Positions 1 through 11,000 of a stretch of DNA of 35,674 bases are shown here, one piece after another. The position numbers and the translations under genes are program-made. Each line of letters opens with the position of its first letter. Position 1 is the stretch's first letter. The notes beneath the pieces are model-generated. The model made no database searches. It was not told where the DNA came from and worked only from the letters and a program-made list of their open reading frames with translations. The DNA is taken from NCBI GenBank assembly GCA_902801025.1, contig CADCGZ010000014.1, positions 1 to 35,674 on the forward strand, in the 5' to 3' direction. Origin of the DNA: an uncultured bacterium (GTDB lineage Bacteria; Verrucomicrobiota; Kiritimatiellia; RFP12; UBA1067).

Positions 1-694
1 GTAACCCGGCGTGCCTTCCCGCGCGGCAGGTGGATTCTCCGCCGCATATTTTCCAAGCGCCTCCTGCGCCAGTCGGAGGACCTCGTCTCCCTTCGTCTCC
101 TTTGGCGGCTTGGGGAAGTCGACGAGAACCTTCCGCCCGAGATCGCCGTCGTTTCGGATGCCATAGGCGGCTAGGTCGGCCGCGGTCATCCTGTAGGTCC
201 GCTCGTCGGCAATCTTGACATAGTCCGGGGGAACGACACGAAAGCGATGCCAGACGCGGTGCGACTCGCGCCCCTTCGCGTCCGACGCCCACACGCAGAA
301 CCTATACTCCCCTTCCGGGAACGCATCGAACTGGAACGCGTGGTCGCCGGAAGAGAGGTTCTCGAGCGTCCTCTCGCGCACCTTCCCGTCCTGGCAGATG
401 CACTTGAAATGCACGTCGAACCGGAACGAATCGTCGAGGAAGCGCACCTTGGAATGGTCCCAGTCCGTCACATAGAACGGAATTTCCACGCGTAACATGG
501 TATGTCGAGATGTATGGGAACTTGAGGTGCTCCGGCGCGACGTACCAATCCCCCGGAAGGGATTCTGTTGCCTTGCGAATGTTGGAAGGGTCAGTGAACT
601 CTCCCGGAATGACCGGCGCCGCAAAGGCGGACAAGGCCGCGAAGACTACAAGAATCGGAATCCCCTTCACATTTCTGGTTTCGGCATTCTTCAC
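1..694 (-). pseudogene. Secreted protein of unknown function, frameshifted, running off the window
   Basis: I do not recognise the family. The reading frame opens at a GTG at 694, preceded six bases upstream by a good ribosome binding site (AAAGGAG), and encodes a signal peptide (hydrophobic stretch GIPILVVFAALSAFAAP). It continues through GDWYVAPEHLKFPYISTYHVTR, then leaves frame near 488-492. Coding resumes in another frame (RVEIPFYVTDWDHSKVRF...) and stays open to base 1, 166 codons from an internal ATG at 498. Restoring two bases to the CG-rich ACGCG run would join the halves as HVT-R-VEIPFYV. The second part is rich in aromatic and acidic residues and looks beta-sheet-like. Either a real pseudogene, a slippage variant or a sequencing error; the last cannot be excluded. 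It has its own promoter at 781-809. Confidence 0.7.
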
Positions 695-751
695 TTTCGC
701 TCCTTTCGTCCGACGATGCCTGACGTAAACACCACGATCCCATGGCGTTAC

Positions 752-766
752 AGGACACCATGTCCT
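752..766. promoter_or_regulatory. Palindromic operator-like site downstream of the 781-809 promoter
   Basis: AGGACA-CCA-TGTCCT is a perfect 6+3+6 inverted repeat. It lies just downstream of the predicted transcription start of the leftmost gene and about 58 bases before its GTG start, a position suited to a repressor. The regulator is not identifiable from this window. Confidence 0.5.
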
Positions 767-780
767 AAAATGGTTGTGAA

Positions 781-809
781 ATGATAACATAAGGCACCAC
801 GCCCGTCAA
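781..809 (-). promoter_or_regulatory. Sigma70-like promoter of the leftmost gene
   Basis: On the minus strand TTGACG (809-804) and TATCAT (786-781) are separated by exactly 17 bases, each one mismatch from consensus. The -35 box begins one base after the stop codon of the upstream giant gene, and the operator-like palindrome at 752-766 follows. Confidence 0.65.
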
Positions 810-3800
810 TCAGCGGAGTCTGATCACCGTGGGCGGCTTTTTGCCCCGAAGATCAAGCAGGACCTGCCGCGCCTTGGAGAGTTGCTCGCCGTCCGCGAGC
901 GGTACGTCGTCCACGCCCCACGAGAGCTTCCCGGACGGTTCGCCCTTGTATTCCACAGGTTCGAACGTCATCGTCCGTGTATCCGTCAGGGCGAAGCCGG
1001 CCTCGGCGTAGATGAGTGGCACATTTTCGAGTTTTTCGCCGGAGCGTTTAAGAGCCGGCGAGTCAGGGGAGATGATAACATGGTAGTCCGCCGTCGCGTG
1101 GCCGCCCTGAAACATTTTCGTTGAGTCGTGTGTAAACTGGATCGGCGCCTCGGCGTAGCCCCCGACCGGCACCTCGAAGATGAAATGGTGGTTGATGTCG
1201 GGATGATGAGAGAAAGGGAAGAACGATTTCGATGAGAGCATCTGAGGTGCCTTGCCGCGGAAGTGGAACTCCATACCACCCCAGTTGTGGCTGTCGGCGT
1301 TGAAGATGAAGCCGTAGGGGGAGCCATTCGCCTGAATGGTCGAGTCGTCGATTACGACAACCGTGTTCGTGCCGCCGATATTGAACTTCATGCCGCCGGT
1401 AAAGTCCGTTCCGTTCAGGAACTCGGCGCGGCAATAACCTGCCGCGAGCGCGAAGTAGCCGGTTGTCGAGCCAGTCACGCCAGAGAGGCGGAAGGTGACG
1501 TTCGTCCTGTCGGTATCGCGCAGGAGCTCCCAGTCGCCGTTCAGCGTAAGGGACATATCGCGAAACTCCAAGGTCGAGTCGGAGGCAATCTTGGTCTGGC
1601 CGTATCCGCCGCCTGTAAGGCCACTCGTCGCGACACCCGTACCGACGAAGGCGATGTCCGACGCCGCTCTGCCGTAGCACTTGAATGTACCGACGGTATA
1701 TTTGCCGTGGACATTCACGACAACGGGATGGTCCGTCGTGCAGTCCGTGAAATCGACCGTCGCGGCCGAGGACTGCGGATAGCCGAAGCAGTCGGCGTTG
1801 CTGGGCGACCAGTGCGCCGGATCTTCCCAGTCGCCGTTCCAGTCACCCTCCACCGCCTGCCAGGTGTAGATCGTCTTATCCAGTGTCTTGCAAGAGGCGA
1901 CGGCAGTTCTTGTCGTGATCGCATTCCCGCCCGCCGTCGTGGCGACGGCGCAGAGCTGCCAGTAGTAGGTCTTATCGAAGGTGTCGAAGGTGTGGGCGAT
2001 GTTGAACGAGCCAGTCTCCTTGCGTGTGACGGGATCCTCGACCGGCACAAGCGAATCGGCAGTCTCGCCGACATAAAGCGTCACCGTCGCGTTCGTGTTC
2101 GCGCCGAGGTCGGAGAGATTGCCGGTGAACGTCACCGTGCGCTGATTGACCGATGAACTCGACGAGGCGAATGCCGGCGCGCCCTTGGTCACCGCGATGG
2201 CTGGGAACGAGCTGCCGGACGTCTCGCCCGCCTCCGCCTCGACCACGACCGAATAGGTCGCGCCTGGTTCGATGTAGCGCTCCGCCGCAGTGTCGCTTTC
2301 GCAGAGTGTCAACTCGAAGTTGCCGGTCTCCGTGACGTTGGTAAGGTTTGACCAGACGACGGGCGAGCCGCCGCTCTTGGTGACGCGAACCGAGAGCGTG
2401 CAGTCGTCACCCGGGAAATAGCCGAGCGTGCCGCGCACGACAAGCTTGTCGCCGCCTGTTCCGTTGACGTCAGTGATGGTGACGGACGGCTCGAGAGTGG
2501 CCTTGTAGACAATAGTATCCGACCAGAGCGGGAAAGAGGTCCCGTCGTCGAAGTAGCACCGGAGGACGCAGGCGTCGTCGCTCCCCCAGTTGTCGGGAAT
2601 TGCCGTGACCGAGAACGACGTCGCGCCAGCCGCGACCGTGCCAACCGTCTCCGTCACGTCCCAGTCCGCCGGGTTGTCGCCGCCGAAGCCGGAGCCGTAG
2701 GCGACTTTGAGCGTTCGCGCGTAGGGTGCACCGAGAAAAGTCAAATCAACCGCCGTCAGCGTCGTGTCGGTGAAGCGCTCGACAGTCGTAACCGACGGCC
2801 CGACGACATACGAGTCCACCGAGGCGCTCTGCAGGAATACACCATTGCGGACACTGTCGTAAAGCCCTACAGCACCGTCGGACGTGCGGACGGCCGGCGC
2901 GAGCGCGGCGGTCAGCGCAGCGCCCTCGTCGAACAACACTGAGTAAATGCGATGGTGCTGAGCCGTTTCGTTGGCGTCGACTTCCGTCGCCGACTTGCGG
3001 TCGGCAGCAATGGTCAGAGTCACGGTCGCCGTCTTCGTGGCCGAGCCAGCCAAGGGCGACTGCGTGGCCTTCACACTCCCGTCAGGCCCATAAATCGTGT
3101 AGGCGTGCTGGTCGTTCTCGTTAATGTAGTTGAAGTCATGCAGGCAGCGGTTCGTGTCGTAAGGGGTGGGCGAGTTGCCGCCAACAGCGGACCAGTCAGC
3201 AGAGTCCGAGAGGACGTAGCCAAAGTTACCGAGACCGTTGATATAGGCGCCAAAGTAGGTTCCCGTCTTGATTCCAAAGACGCGGTGCTGGGGCACTTTG
3301 GTCGTGAACTGGTAGTCCGCCTTGACATGGGTGTTCGGTCCAGGATAGTAGCCGCTGTCGATATACTGCGTGCCGGTGCCTTCGATGTATTCGATGCGGC
3401 GCATCCCCGTAGTATAGTCCGTTATCATCGTGACAGGTAGGACTTCAGACTCGACAAGTTGATCTCCCGGCAACACCAGAACGGACTTGAAATAGTAGGT
3501 CGTGCCGCGCGTGAGACCTTTGACTTGCGCAGGGAATGTTCCTGATGCTGTGACCGAGTCGGAAACGACGAGCTCGTCGGTCAATGCGTTTTCGTCTGTT
3601 CCATAAAGGACCTTGAGGGTGGCCGACTGTCCTCCCGAGAGGTTAATGCCATCCACAAGGGACGAGAAAACCACGCAGGTGCCGCCGTTTACCGAGAGGG
3701 AGAGTCCCACCGAGCGACAATCCATCACCGAACTGGCCGTCAGAAAACCTGGATTGTTCTGCGTCGCGTAGTTGGCGTCCATCCAGTCAGAGGAAGTCTC

Positions 3801-4877
3801 TCCCGTGCGGACGCGGATCTCGTCGACGGAGAAGTTCATAACCGTGCTCCCCTGGTCGGTTCCGTTGCGCCCCGTGAGCGCCATGCCGGTGGAGTCGAAG
3901 TCGACCGCGACCTTGTCCTTCGTGCCAGCCTGGTTCGATCCATTGACGCATGTGCGGGTCGCGAAACTCTTCCCGGAATTCGCCCAGACCCCGGTCACGA
4001 ACCGCCAGTCGGACTGGCTGGCGACGGCGGACGTCCATCCGCCGGCGTAGCCACCGAATTCGTCGGACATCTGATAGACCTCCGTTGGACCGAACGCAAA
4101 GGCGTTTCCGCCGTTCATACTCTCAGACTGGACGAACATACGATTGTAATTGCCCGTCGGGATCAGCCACGCCTCGACCGAATAGCCGGTTGAGGAGAAC
4201 GTCCAGGAGGCGGTGTTGGCGGACGCCACGGCGAGGACCGAATTGGCGACGTGGTAGGTTGTGCCGTTGGGCGAGGGAGTGGCGGACGTCGGGGCGTTGG
4301 GGGTCGCGTCGCCCGCGATGCGGCTCGCCGTCGCGCCGCGCCCGGTCGCGTCCGGATAGGAGCCGTCCGCGTTCTGCTCGTTGAAGTGCCACACGCCGAC
4401 GTATCCGGCGGACGACCAAACGGCATCAGAAGAGACAGAGGGAAGACCGCTCGTCGAGGATGGGCCATAATAGGCGCGAATCTCCGTCGTCTTCCCGGAG
4501 AGCGAGGGAACGGAAACCCAGACAAGCGCATTGCTGGCCACGGAATCCCAAGTGTCGATCTCGTAGTTGAGATTGTTGCCGGCGGCATCCGTGAAGCGCA
4601 ACTCGGCGGCTGGCGTCGAAAAGTCCGAGAAATCAAACCCGGGCACATCCGAGAGACGGACGAGGACAGGGAAGTTCGCAAGCGCCGACATGCCGGCATA
4701 GCCACTCACTGTGAAGTGAATCTTCTTGTCGAAGAGAGACGTGTCCAGTACATCCGCCCGCGCGACCGGCGCGAAGACGAAGAGCGACGAGGCAACGACG
4801 GCAAAAAGGCACAGAAAGGCCAGGCGAAAGTGGGCGCCTCGCTTAAGACTTGAGCATTCGTTCTTTGCAGATTCCAT
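810..4877 (-). CDS. Giant secreted DUF2341/LamG-like surface protein (1355 aa)
   Basis: A probable exported or surface-attached protein. After a signal peptide (about residues 1-42) come a DUF2341 domain (about 45-140), a LamG-like jelly roll (about 150-375), an Fn3-like domain, and a second concanavalin-type module that starts with YIEGTGTQYIDSGY. Further Fn3-like domains follow, then a C-terminal module of about 400 residues starting WQAVEGDWNGDWEDPAHW. That last module is clearly homologous to the C-terminal part of the protein at 15635-20179, including GGYAEAPIQF / GGYASTPFVF and LSKARQVLLDL / LSTARQLLLNL. Unlike its paralogs it lacks the FxIY tail and ends PPTVIRLR, and its signal peptide also differs. 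I chose the ATG at 4877 rather than 4886, because GGAG sits nine bases before it but abuts the upstream ATG. Binding target unknown; carbohydrate or surface binding is inferred from the fold. Confidence 0.85.
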   Translation of the reverse strand: MESAKNECSSLKRGAHFRLAFLCLFAVVASSLFVFAPVARADVLDTSLFDKKIHFTVSGYAGMSALANFPVLVRLSDVPGFDFSDFSTPAAELRFTDAAGNNLNYEIDTWDSVASNALVWVSVPSLSGKTTEIRAYYGPSSTSGLPSVSSDAVWSSAGYVGVWHFNEQNADGSYPDATGRGATASRIAGDATPNAPTSATPSPNGTTYHVANSVLAVASANTASWTFSSTGYSVEAWLIPTGNYNRMFVQSESMNGGNAFAFGPTEVYQMSDEFGGYAGGWTSAVASQSDWRFVTGVWANSGKSFATRTCVNGSNQAGTKDKVAVDFDSTGMALTGRNGTDQGSTVMNFSVDEIRVRTGETSSDWMDANYATQNNPGFLTASSVMDCRSVGLSLSVNGGTCVVFSSLVDGINLSGGQSATLKVLYGTDENALTDELVVSDSVTASGTFPAQVKGLTRGTTYYFKSVLVLPGDQLVESEVLPVTMITDYTTGMRRIEYIEGTGTQYIDSGYYPGPNTHVKADYQFTTKVPQHRVFGIKTGTYFGAYINGLGNFGYVLSDSADWSAVGGNSPTPYDTNRCLHDFNYINENDQHAYTIYGPDGSVKATQSPLAGSATKTATVTLTIAADRKSATEVDANETAQHHRIYSVLFDEGAALTAALAPAVRTSDGAVGLYDSVRNGVFLQSASVDSYVVGPSVTTVERFTDTTLTAVDLTFLGAPYARTLKVAYGSGFGGDNPADWDVTETVGTVAAGATSFSVTAIPDNWGSDDACVLRCYFDDGTSFPLWSDTIVYKATLEPSVTITDVNGTGGDKLVVRGTLGYFPGDDCTLSVRVTKSGGSPVVWSNLTNVTETGNFELTLCESDTAAERYIEPGATYSVVVEAEAGETSGSSFPAIAVTKGAPAFASSSSSVNQRTVTFTGNLSDLGANTNATVTLYVGETADSLVPVEDPVTRKETGSFNIAHTFDTFDKTYYWQLCAVATTAGGNAITTRTAVASCKTLDKTIYTWQAVEGDWNGDWEDPAHWSPSNADCFGYPQSSAATVDFTDCTTDHPVVVNVHGKYTVGTFKCYGRAASDIAFVGTGVATSGLTGGGYGQTKIASDSTLEFRDMSLTLNGDWELLRDTDRTNVTFRLSGVTGSTTGYFALAAGYCRAEFLNGTDFTGGMKFNIGGTNTVVVIDDSTIQANGSPYGFIFNADSHNWGGMEFHFRGKAPQMLSSKSFFPFSHHPDINHHFIFEVPVGGYAEAPIQFTHDSTKMFQGGHATADYHVIISPDSPALKRSGEKLENVPLIYAEAGFALTDTRTMTFEPVEYKGEPSGKLSWGVDDVPLADGEQLSKARQVLLDLRGKKPPTVIRLR

Positions 4878-4912
4878 TGCTTGCATCTCCGCGTTTGTCT
4901 TTTGCTGGCAGT

Positions 4913-4921
4913 ATTATAGCA
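4913..4921 (-). promoter_or_regulatory. Extended -10 promoter
   Basis: TGC-TATAAT on the minus strand, with a perfect TATAAT at 4918-4913, gives a leader of about 30 bases before the ATG at 4877. No convincing -35 box is present. Confidence 0.55.
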
Positions 4922-4944
4922 AATTTCGCATTATGGGAAAAGGA

Positions 4945-5008
4945 GTTGCCGTGTAGAACATGTAGAACGTGTAGAAAATGCGGAGCTGCGGCGGATTCGC
5001 CGCGGCTC
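4945..5008 (-). repeat. Intergenic hairpin element, copy 1
   Basis: On the minus strand this holds a stem (4983-5008; arms of 10 bases, one G-T pair, 6-base loop), then CGCATTTTC and three 9-nt units (TTCTACACG, TTCTACATG, TTCTACACG), ending CGGCAAC. It follows the stop codon of the 5039 gene and abuts the next promoter, so it may act as a terminator, though its U-tract is short. Confidence 0.75.
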
Positions 5009-5038
5009 GTGATGGCGCAGTTATCTACCGACCGCCGA

Positions 5039-8000
5039 TCAGTAGATCATGAACATTAAGCCACTGGGAGTTGGAGCCGCGCCAACACGCAGAACACCCG
5101 GGCCGGTGAAGATGTCGTCGCGGACGAACTCCGCCGCCGACTCCGACGAGCCGTATGTGCCTTCGGGCAGATCATCCCACTCGGTCGACTCGTACACGTC
5201 GCGCACGGCGAGCGATTTACAAGTCTGATTCACGGGGAGCTCAACCTTACCGAACGCCTCCGCAGAGCCATCAATCTTGAGCGGGCTCTTCTTGATTGCG
5301 TTACGGCTCGGCAGAATGAGCTTTGCACCTGCGCAGACGCGGATCGGGAGGCCGTTCGTCAGCGTGATACCGTGTTCGGCGTCACCAAGCGCGAGCGTGC
5401 CGCCGTTCACGACGATCTCACCCGCAATACCCGTCTGGTCGCCGCCAAGTTCGAGATTGCCCGTGTAGGTGCTCACGAAACCACCTGGCGCCGAAACCGT
5501 CGCCCATATCCGGTTCGTGACGTTGCCCCATGCTCGGTTCCAGACATAGGCAGGATGCGTGGCGTCGCCGAGAACTAGTCTGCCGTTGTCGTCGCGTCCA
5601 GACAGGCCGATTGCCGATCCGCTCTGCAGGAGGAGACCGCCGGACTTGACCGTGAGCGTCCGATCCGCGCCGAGATACTTGGCACCCTTCGCCGAATTGT
5701 TGATGAAGAGCGAGTTCATGACGATGTCCGTTGCTGTTCCGTGCCGGAGATCACCATAACCATCAGAGCACGCGACATTGGCATTCGGACTGGATCCAGT
5801 ATCAATGTTGGTGTTCGTCCGGACGGGCTTGACGAGACGTCCGTTTGCGTCGACCGCAGGAAACTGCAACCACTCAAATTTATCATTTCCGTTTGCGACC
5901 ATCCATGGTATGATTGCGAAGTCGTCAGTCGCGCCGGCAATGTTGTTTTCACCGTAGCCCGTACCACCTACGGCATGGTCTGCCCAGTCCAGCACGGTAA
6001 ACATACTGTTCGTAACCGACCTATTCGCGTTATTGTTGAGCGAGGGATCGTAAATCACAACCGTTCCCTTGTCCGTTTGCGAGAGCGCCTTGACAGTGAT
6101 GGCGTTGATTGGATGCCCGCTGGCATTCCCCTTTCCGTCCACCAGTGTGACATAATTGAAACCTGCGCCAACAGAAAGCACATCAAACGCCTTTTCGTCC
6201 GCGACACCAACGCCCCAGTTCGTGTTTTCGATGTAGTTCACGCGATAGGTGCCGCCGTGCATGTACAGTCCCTTGGCAGGGCCCTGCACACCTTTCTCGG
6301 GGCCGACGCTTGCACCACCGGTGCCGAGCGTGCCGCGGTTCCTTCCAGTGTGTTGCGGCACTCCGGAGGTCAAATTGTATGATCCCCAGCCATAGACGTG
6401 GGCCGTCACGTTGCTCGCACCGGCCGCGCGCATTAGGATGCCGGCAGCAGCACCTGTGATGTCTTCCAGATTAGGTCCGGAGAATTCGCGGATGGTTCCG
6501 GCAAAGCCCGAGAAGTCACCAGGGAACACAATGCCGCCCAAGCCCTTCTTCACAATCTCGCCCACCCCCTTCCAAGTGCCGTTCAATGCGACCGTGCAGC
6601 CGGCGTCGGTAATCTTGTACCCTGGGAGCCCAGAGAAGGTCAGTCGAACATTCTGGAGCGTATTCGTGGAGGCGGGATCGGTTTCCTTTACATCGAAGAA
6701 ACCGCGACACCGCGAGGCATCCGTTTCGGACGAGGCGCAGTCAATCTCGGCATCGCTCGCCCAAACCACGTCGATGGCGTAGCCGCCAAGGCGAAGGCGG
6801 GTGGACTGGCTATTCTCACCGTTTGGGCAGACCTGAACATGGACAGGCTTGTCATCCGTGCGCTCAAATGTGAGTGTCCAAGGCACCGTCGCCTCTGTCT
6901 GGTTCGAAGCATCCGTGAACTTATAGCGTTCAATGAAGCAGTTTACGGACCGATCCGGCCGGATCTGGCCAACATAGAGACCGCCCACGGTGATGTTCGA
7001 GAGGTGGCGAATGTATAGGTCGCCCGACTTCTCATAGAACGGCATAATTGCAATGTCGTTTGGATTTTGCGGGAACGAGTCGTTCGTCTCGCTACCGATT
7101 TTCTCCCAACAATTGGTCCGGGACCAGTCGTAGGAATTGTTCAACTTCGACTCCTTCAAAATGTAGATTGAACCAGCGTCAATCGGTTCAGGCAGAATTA
7201 CAACGCCCATGAGATTGGTGATGTGGGAGGCATCCACACAACGAACACCGACAATACCGGGCGTGAGCGCCGTAAGAACATTCCCGGAAAGCGTGGCGAA
7301 GTGCTCGTTGAGAACTTGATAGGAAGCATCACCAAAGAGCGTAGGCAGGGCAATTGAGTCACCTGGCCGCATCCTCAACGCGCTCTCAGCCGAGAGGTGA
7401 TTCACGATATCCGCAACAGCGCTCCCGTCAGAACCCGACGCAATCGGCGCGGAGAAAATCTTCGTGAATGTCCCGCCGTCGTTCGGGAGCGTCGCGGTGA
7501 CGACAATCTGCGCGACAGCACCATCCGCCGCAGCGGGGATGCTGGGCCACGAAATGAAGCCCGCATCCGTGAAGTTCTTTGAGCCGATCTCCACCCCGCC
7601 GTAGGTCAGAGTCGCCGTGCAGTCGGCATCATTATAGACGCCGACGACATCGAGCGAGAAGTCAAATGTCCCACTCCCTGCCGCCCATGCCGGACCAATC
7701 GCGGCAAACGGCTCGGCGCGCGTCATAAAGTCGGTCAGTGGAACATAAGCTGTGCGATTCCACGTGTTTGAAATGCCAATGCGCGCGTGATAAGACGTAT
7801 TAGGCGAGAGGTCGGTCACTGTCAGAGTTCCGGCGACGCCGGTGTCCGTGCTCGTGATTAAGGTCGACGTCCCGACAAGCGTCGCGAAGTCCTCGCTTTC
7901 GGAGACTTCGAGCCAACGCGTCGTTTCCGTCGAGCCGAGACCCTTGGCTGTTGCCTTGGTTGAGGCGGAGACTGATGTATAGCCAATGTCGAAAATCGCG

Positions 8001-11000
8001 CCAGAAGCATTTGGATAGCCGGGCGTGAGCGTCGTAATTGAAACAGGATCCGTCTCATAGACCTGCTCGATATTGTTCGTAAGAACCGCGCGAACCCACC
8101 AAAGCGAGCTGTCCGCGAGACCGCTTGCGTCGACCGTGACCGCACCCGTGGCCGTGACCGTCTTTAGATCGGCATTTGTCACGACACCGCTTGCGAACGC
8201 GCGGTTGGCGCACGACTGGAGCGAAACGACCGCACTCGATGCGCCTTGTCCGAGACTTGTCACGTCCACTGAAAATGCGCCGCCGCTTACCGTGACGGAC
8301 GTATTCTCGATCGTCGCCTCCGGCGCGCGCGGGTTGTAGAGCGCTATTGTCTCCGTCTCGGTCGAGACGCCGCTCACGTTTCCGGCGTTCGTCGCCTTAA
8401 CTTTGATGTAGACGGTGCGGCTCACGCTTGGAAGGTTGTTGATCGTCCCGGTTCCGCGACCGATAATGGCGTCCTGCGTGAGGGAAACCTCGTTTTCCAG
8501 CGCGTCCTCGGAGTAACCCCAGATCGCGACGACATTCGCCTTCTGGTAGCCTTGACCCGCCCACGCGACACGGTAGGATAGCGTCGCCACGTTGTTCTGC
8601 GCGTCGTATTCGAGACCCGTTAGAGAAACCGTCGGTTCGGTCGCGCCAACGCCGGTGCCTGTGGCGGGATAGCGCACGACCACGACGCCGCTGCCGCCTG
8701 GGGCCCCCATGTACTTTCCTTCGACCGCTGAGCCGCCGCCGCCGCCGCCGCCAAGGCCATCCGTGCCGGCTGTCGCGTTCTCATCGCCGGCATGGTCGCT
8801 CTGCATGCCACCTCGACCGCCGCCGCCGTTTCCACCCGGAACGGGATAGCCGATCTTGTCGCCTGTGCCGTACTTTTCGCCACCGCCACTGCCGCCGCCG
8901 GCGTACCATATCGATTTGCCAGTGATGAATAGCTCAACTCCGTTGCCGCCGGCTCCAGGAAACTGGGAACTGCCTCTAGATCCAGGACTCCCAGTGCCCC
9001 CCGCGCCGCCGCCGCCGCCAGACTCTATTTTGGAATCATTTAGGGGGCCAAAAAGGCCGATACCGCCGGCACTTCCCTGCCCAGTAATACCGGAGCCAGC
9101 CTCGGCATACCAATGCGTCGACCCGCCACCGCTGCCGCCGTTACATCCGGCGTTCTGGGCATTTTGAATGTTGTTGAATGGACCATTTCCACCCGCACCA
9201 CCACCGAAAGCAATCGCGTTCGTCGTCGAGCCGTCGGCCGACGTGATGAAGGAGTCGCCTCCGTTTGCGCCGTATTCGTCGAGTTTGCTGGACGGCTGTC
9301 CGCCCGCGCCGACCGTAACTGTGTAGGTCGTGCCACCCAAAATTGCGAGCGCATTGGTATGGACGAGACCGCCAGCGCCGCCGCCGCCGCCCGCGTAGAA
9401 ACCGCCAGGGCCGCCGCCCGCGACAAGGAGCGCTTCGGCCACCGTTACGCCCGTCGGCGGCGTGAACGAGTAGGTCGCAGTGCCTTCGAGATCAATCTCG
9501 AACACATGAACATAGTCGTCGACCACGCGCGTCACGACGCCGCCCGTGCCAGCACCGCCAACGCCCGCCGTCGTGAAGGTTCCCGTCACCGGATCGGACT
9601 CGTAGGCGGTCGGTTCAAGGTTATTCACCGCGTAGACCTTCCACTGGTATTCCTGCTGTGGCGTGAGACCGGTCACGGTCACGTCCGTGAATGAAGCATC
9701 CTTGACAAGCCCCGACGCGAGGAGCGTTCCGGAAGCCGGCTCCGTGCCTCCGACGGGCCATATCTTGGCGTAGACGTCGCAGGCCGTCGCGGCGCCGCCG
9801 AGCTGCGACACGGAGCCGGAGAACTGCGCGAACGCCGCGCCAAAGTCGCCGCGCGTGGCCGCGATGACAGGTTTGGGAAGCTCAGTGAACTCCACGACCT
9901 CCGCTTTGGAGAGGAAGGTTGCGCTCGTCGCCTGATCATATTCGGCCTTCACCCAGTCGGCCGTCGGAATAAACTTGCGGATGCGGACTTCGTCCATCCA
10001 ACCCAGATAGGGGCGGCTTCCGCCGCTGCCGCCGATGTAGAAGTCGCCTGTCGAGTTAATCGCAGGGGCATCCTTGTAGGCATTGCCGTCTACCGGATTC
10101 TCTCCGTTGAAGTAGATCTTATAACGGCCTTTGGCTGGATTTTGCGGATCCAAGTAGTAGATCAGGTCTATCTTATACCAGACCTCACAGACCGTCTGCG
10201 GACTTTTTGGAGTTGCGTAATGGCTATTGCCGTCTGTCCCGGCCGTGTACACACGAAGTTGGTTTCGGGCTGTGCTGTTCAGGTCAAAAACCAGATGCCA
10301 AGAGGGATCGTCGGGGCCGAGTTTGCGGCCGATAAGCTGGTTCCACCTCGTTTTGAAATTCGCCGGATGACGCCACCAGAAGGATGCAGTAAACTCCGGG
10401 ACAAGGGCATCAACAGCAACACGCTTGGCTGAGTCGGCAGCGCCGAGAGAAACCTGGATGCAATGGGCTGATCCGTTCACACCATCGGTGGTGTTGATGC
10501 GGCGAGAACCGCCGATTGCACCTTCCGCGCGCGGCGAGGAATTCGCTGGCGAGGTTCCGTTCAGATTGTTGTCGGTGGAGTCCTTGATCGATGTCGAACC
10601 GGAGGCCGTCTCGCCCAAGTGCCAGACGCCGACGTAATCCGCAAACGGGTTGTTTCCGTTAAGACTCTTGCCCGTCTGCGCCGAACGGTAGACCATCACG
10701 AAGTTCGTGCCACTTGCGACCGACGGAAGGTTGACCCAGAGAACCGACGTGCCATTCGTGTTCCACTCGTCGATCTCAAACGGGAGGCCGTTGCCCTCCA
10801 TATCGACAAAGCCGAGGTCATCGCCCGTCGCCGGGAACATAAGGTCTGAGTACTGGAATCCGGTCGGCGATCCGGCAGCGATTTTCACCAGCACGGGGAA
10901 GTTCGTGAGCGGCGCGGAGACGGCGTTGTCGCCCACCGTGATCACCGAGGCACGGGAGAAACCGGCGGGCACGATGCCACGCAGTTCTTCGTCCGTGATG

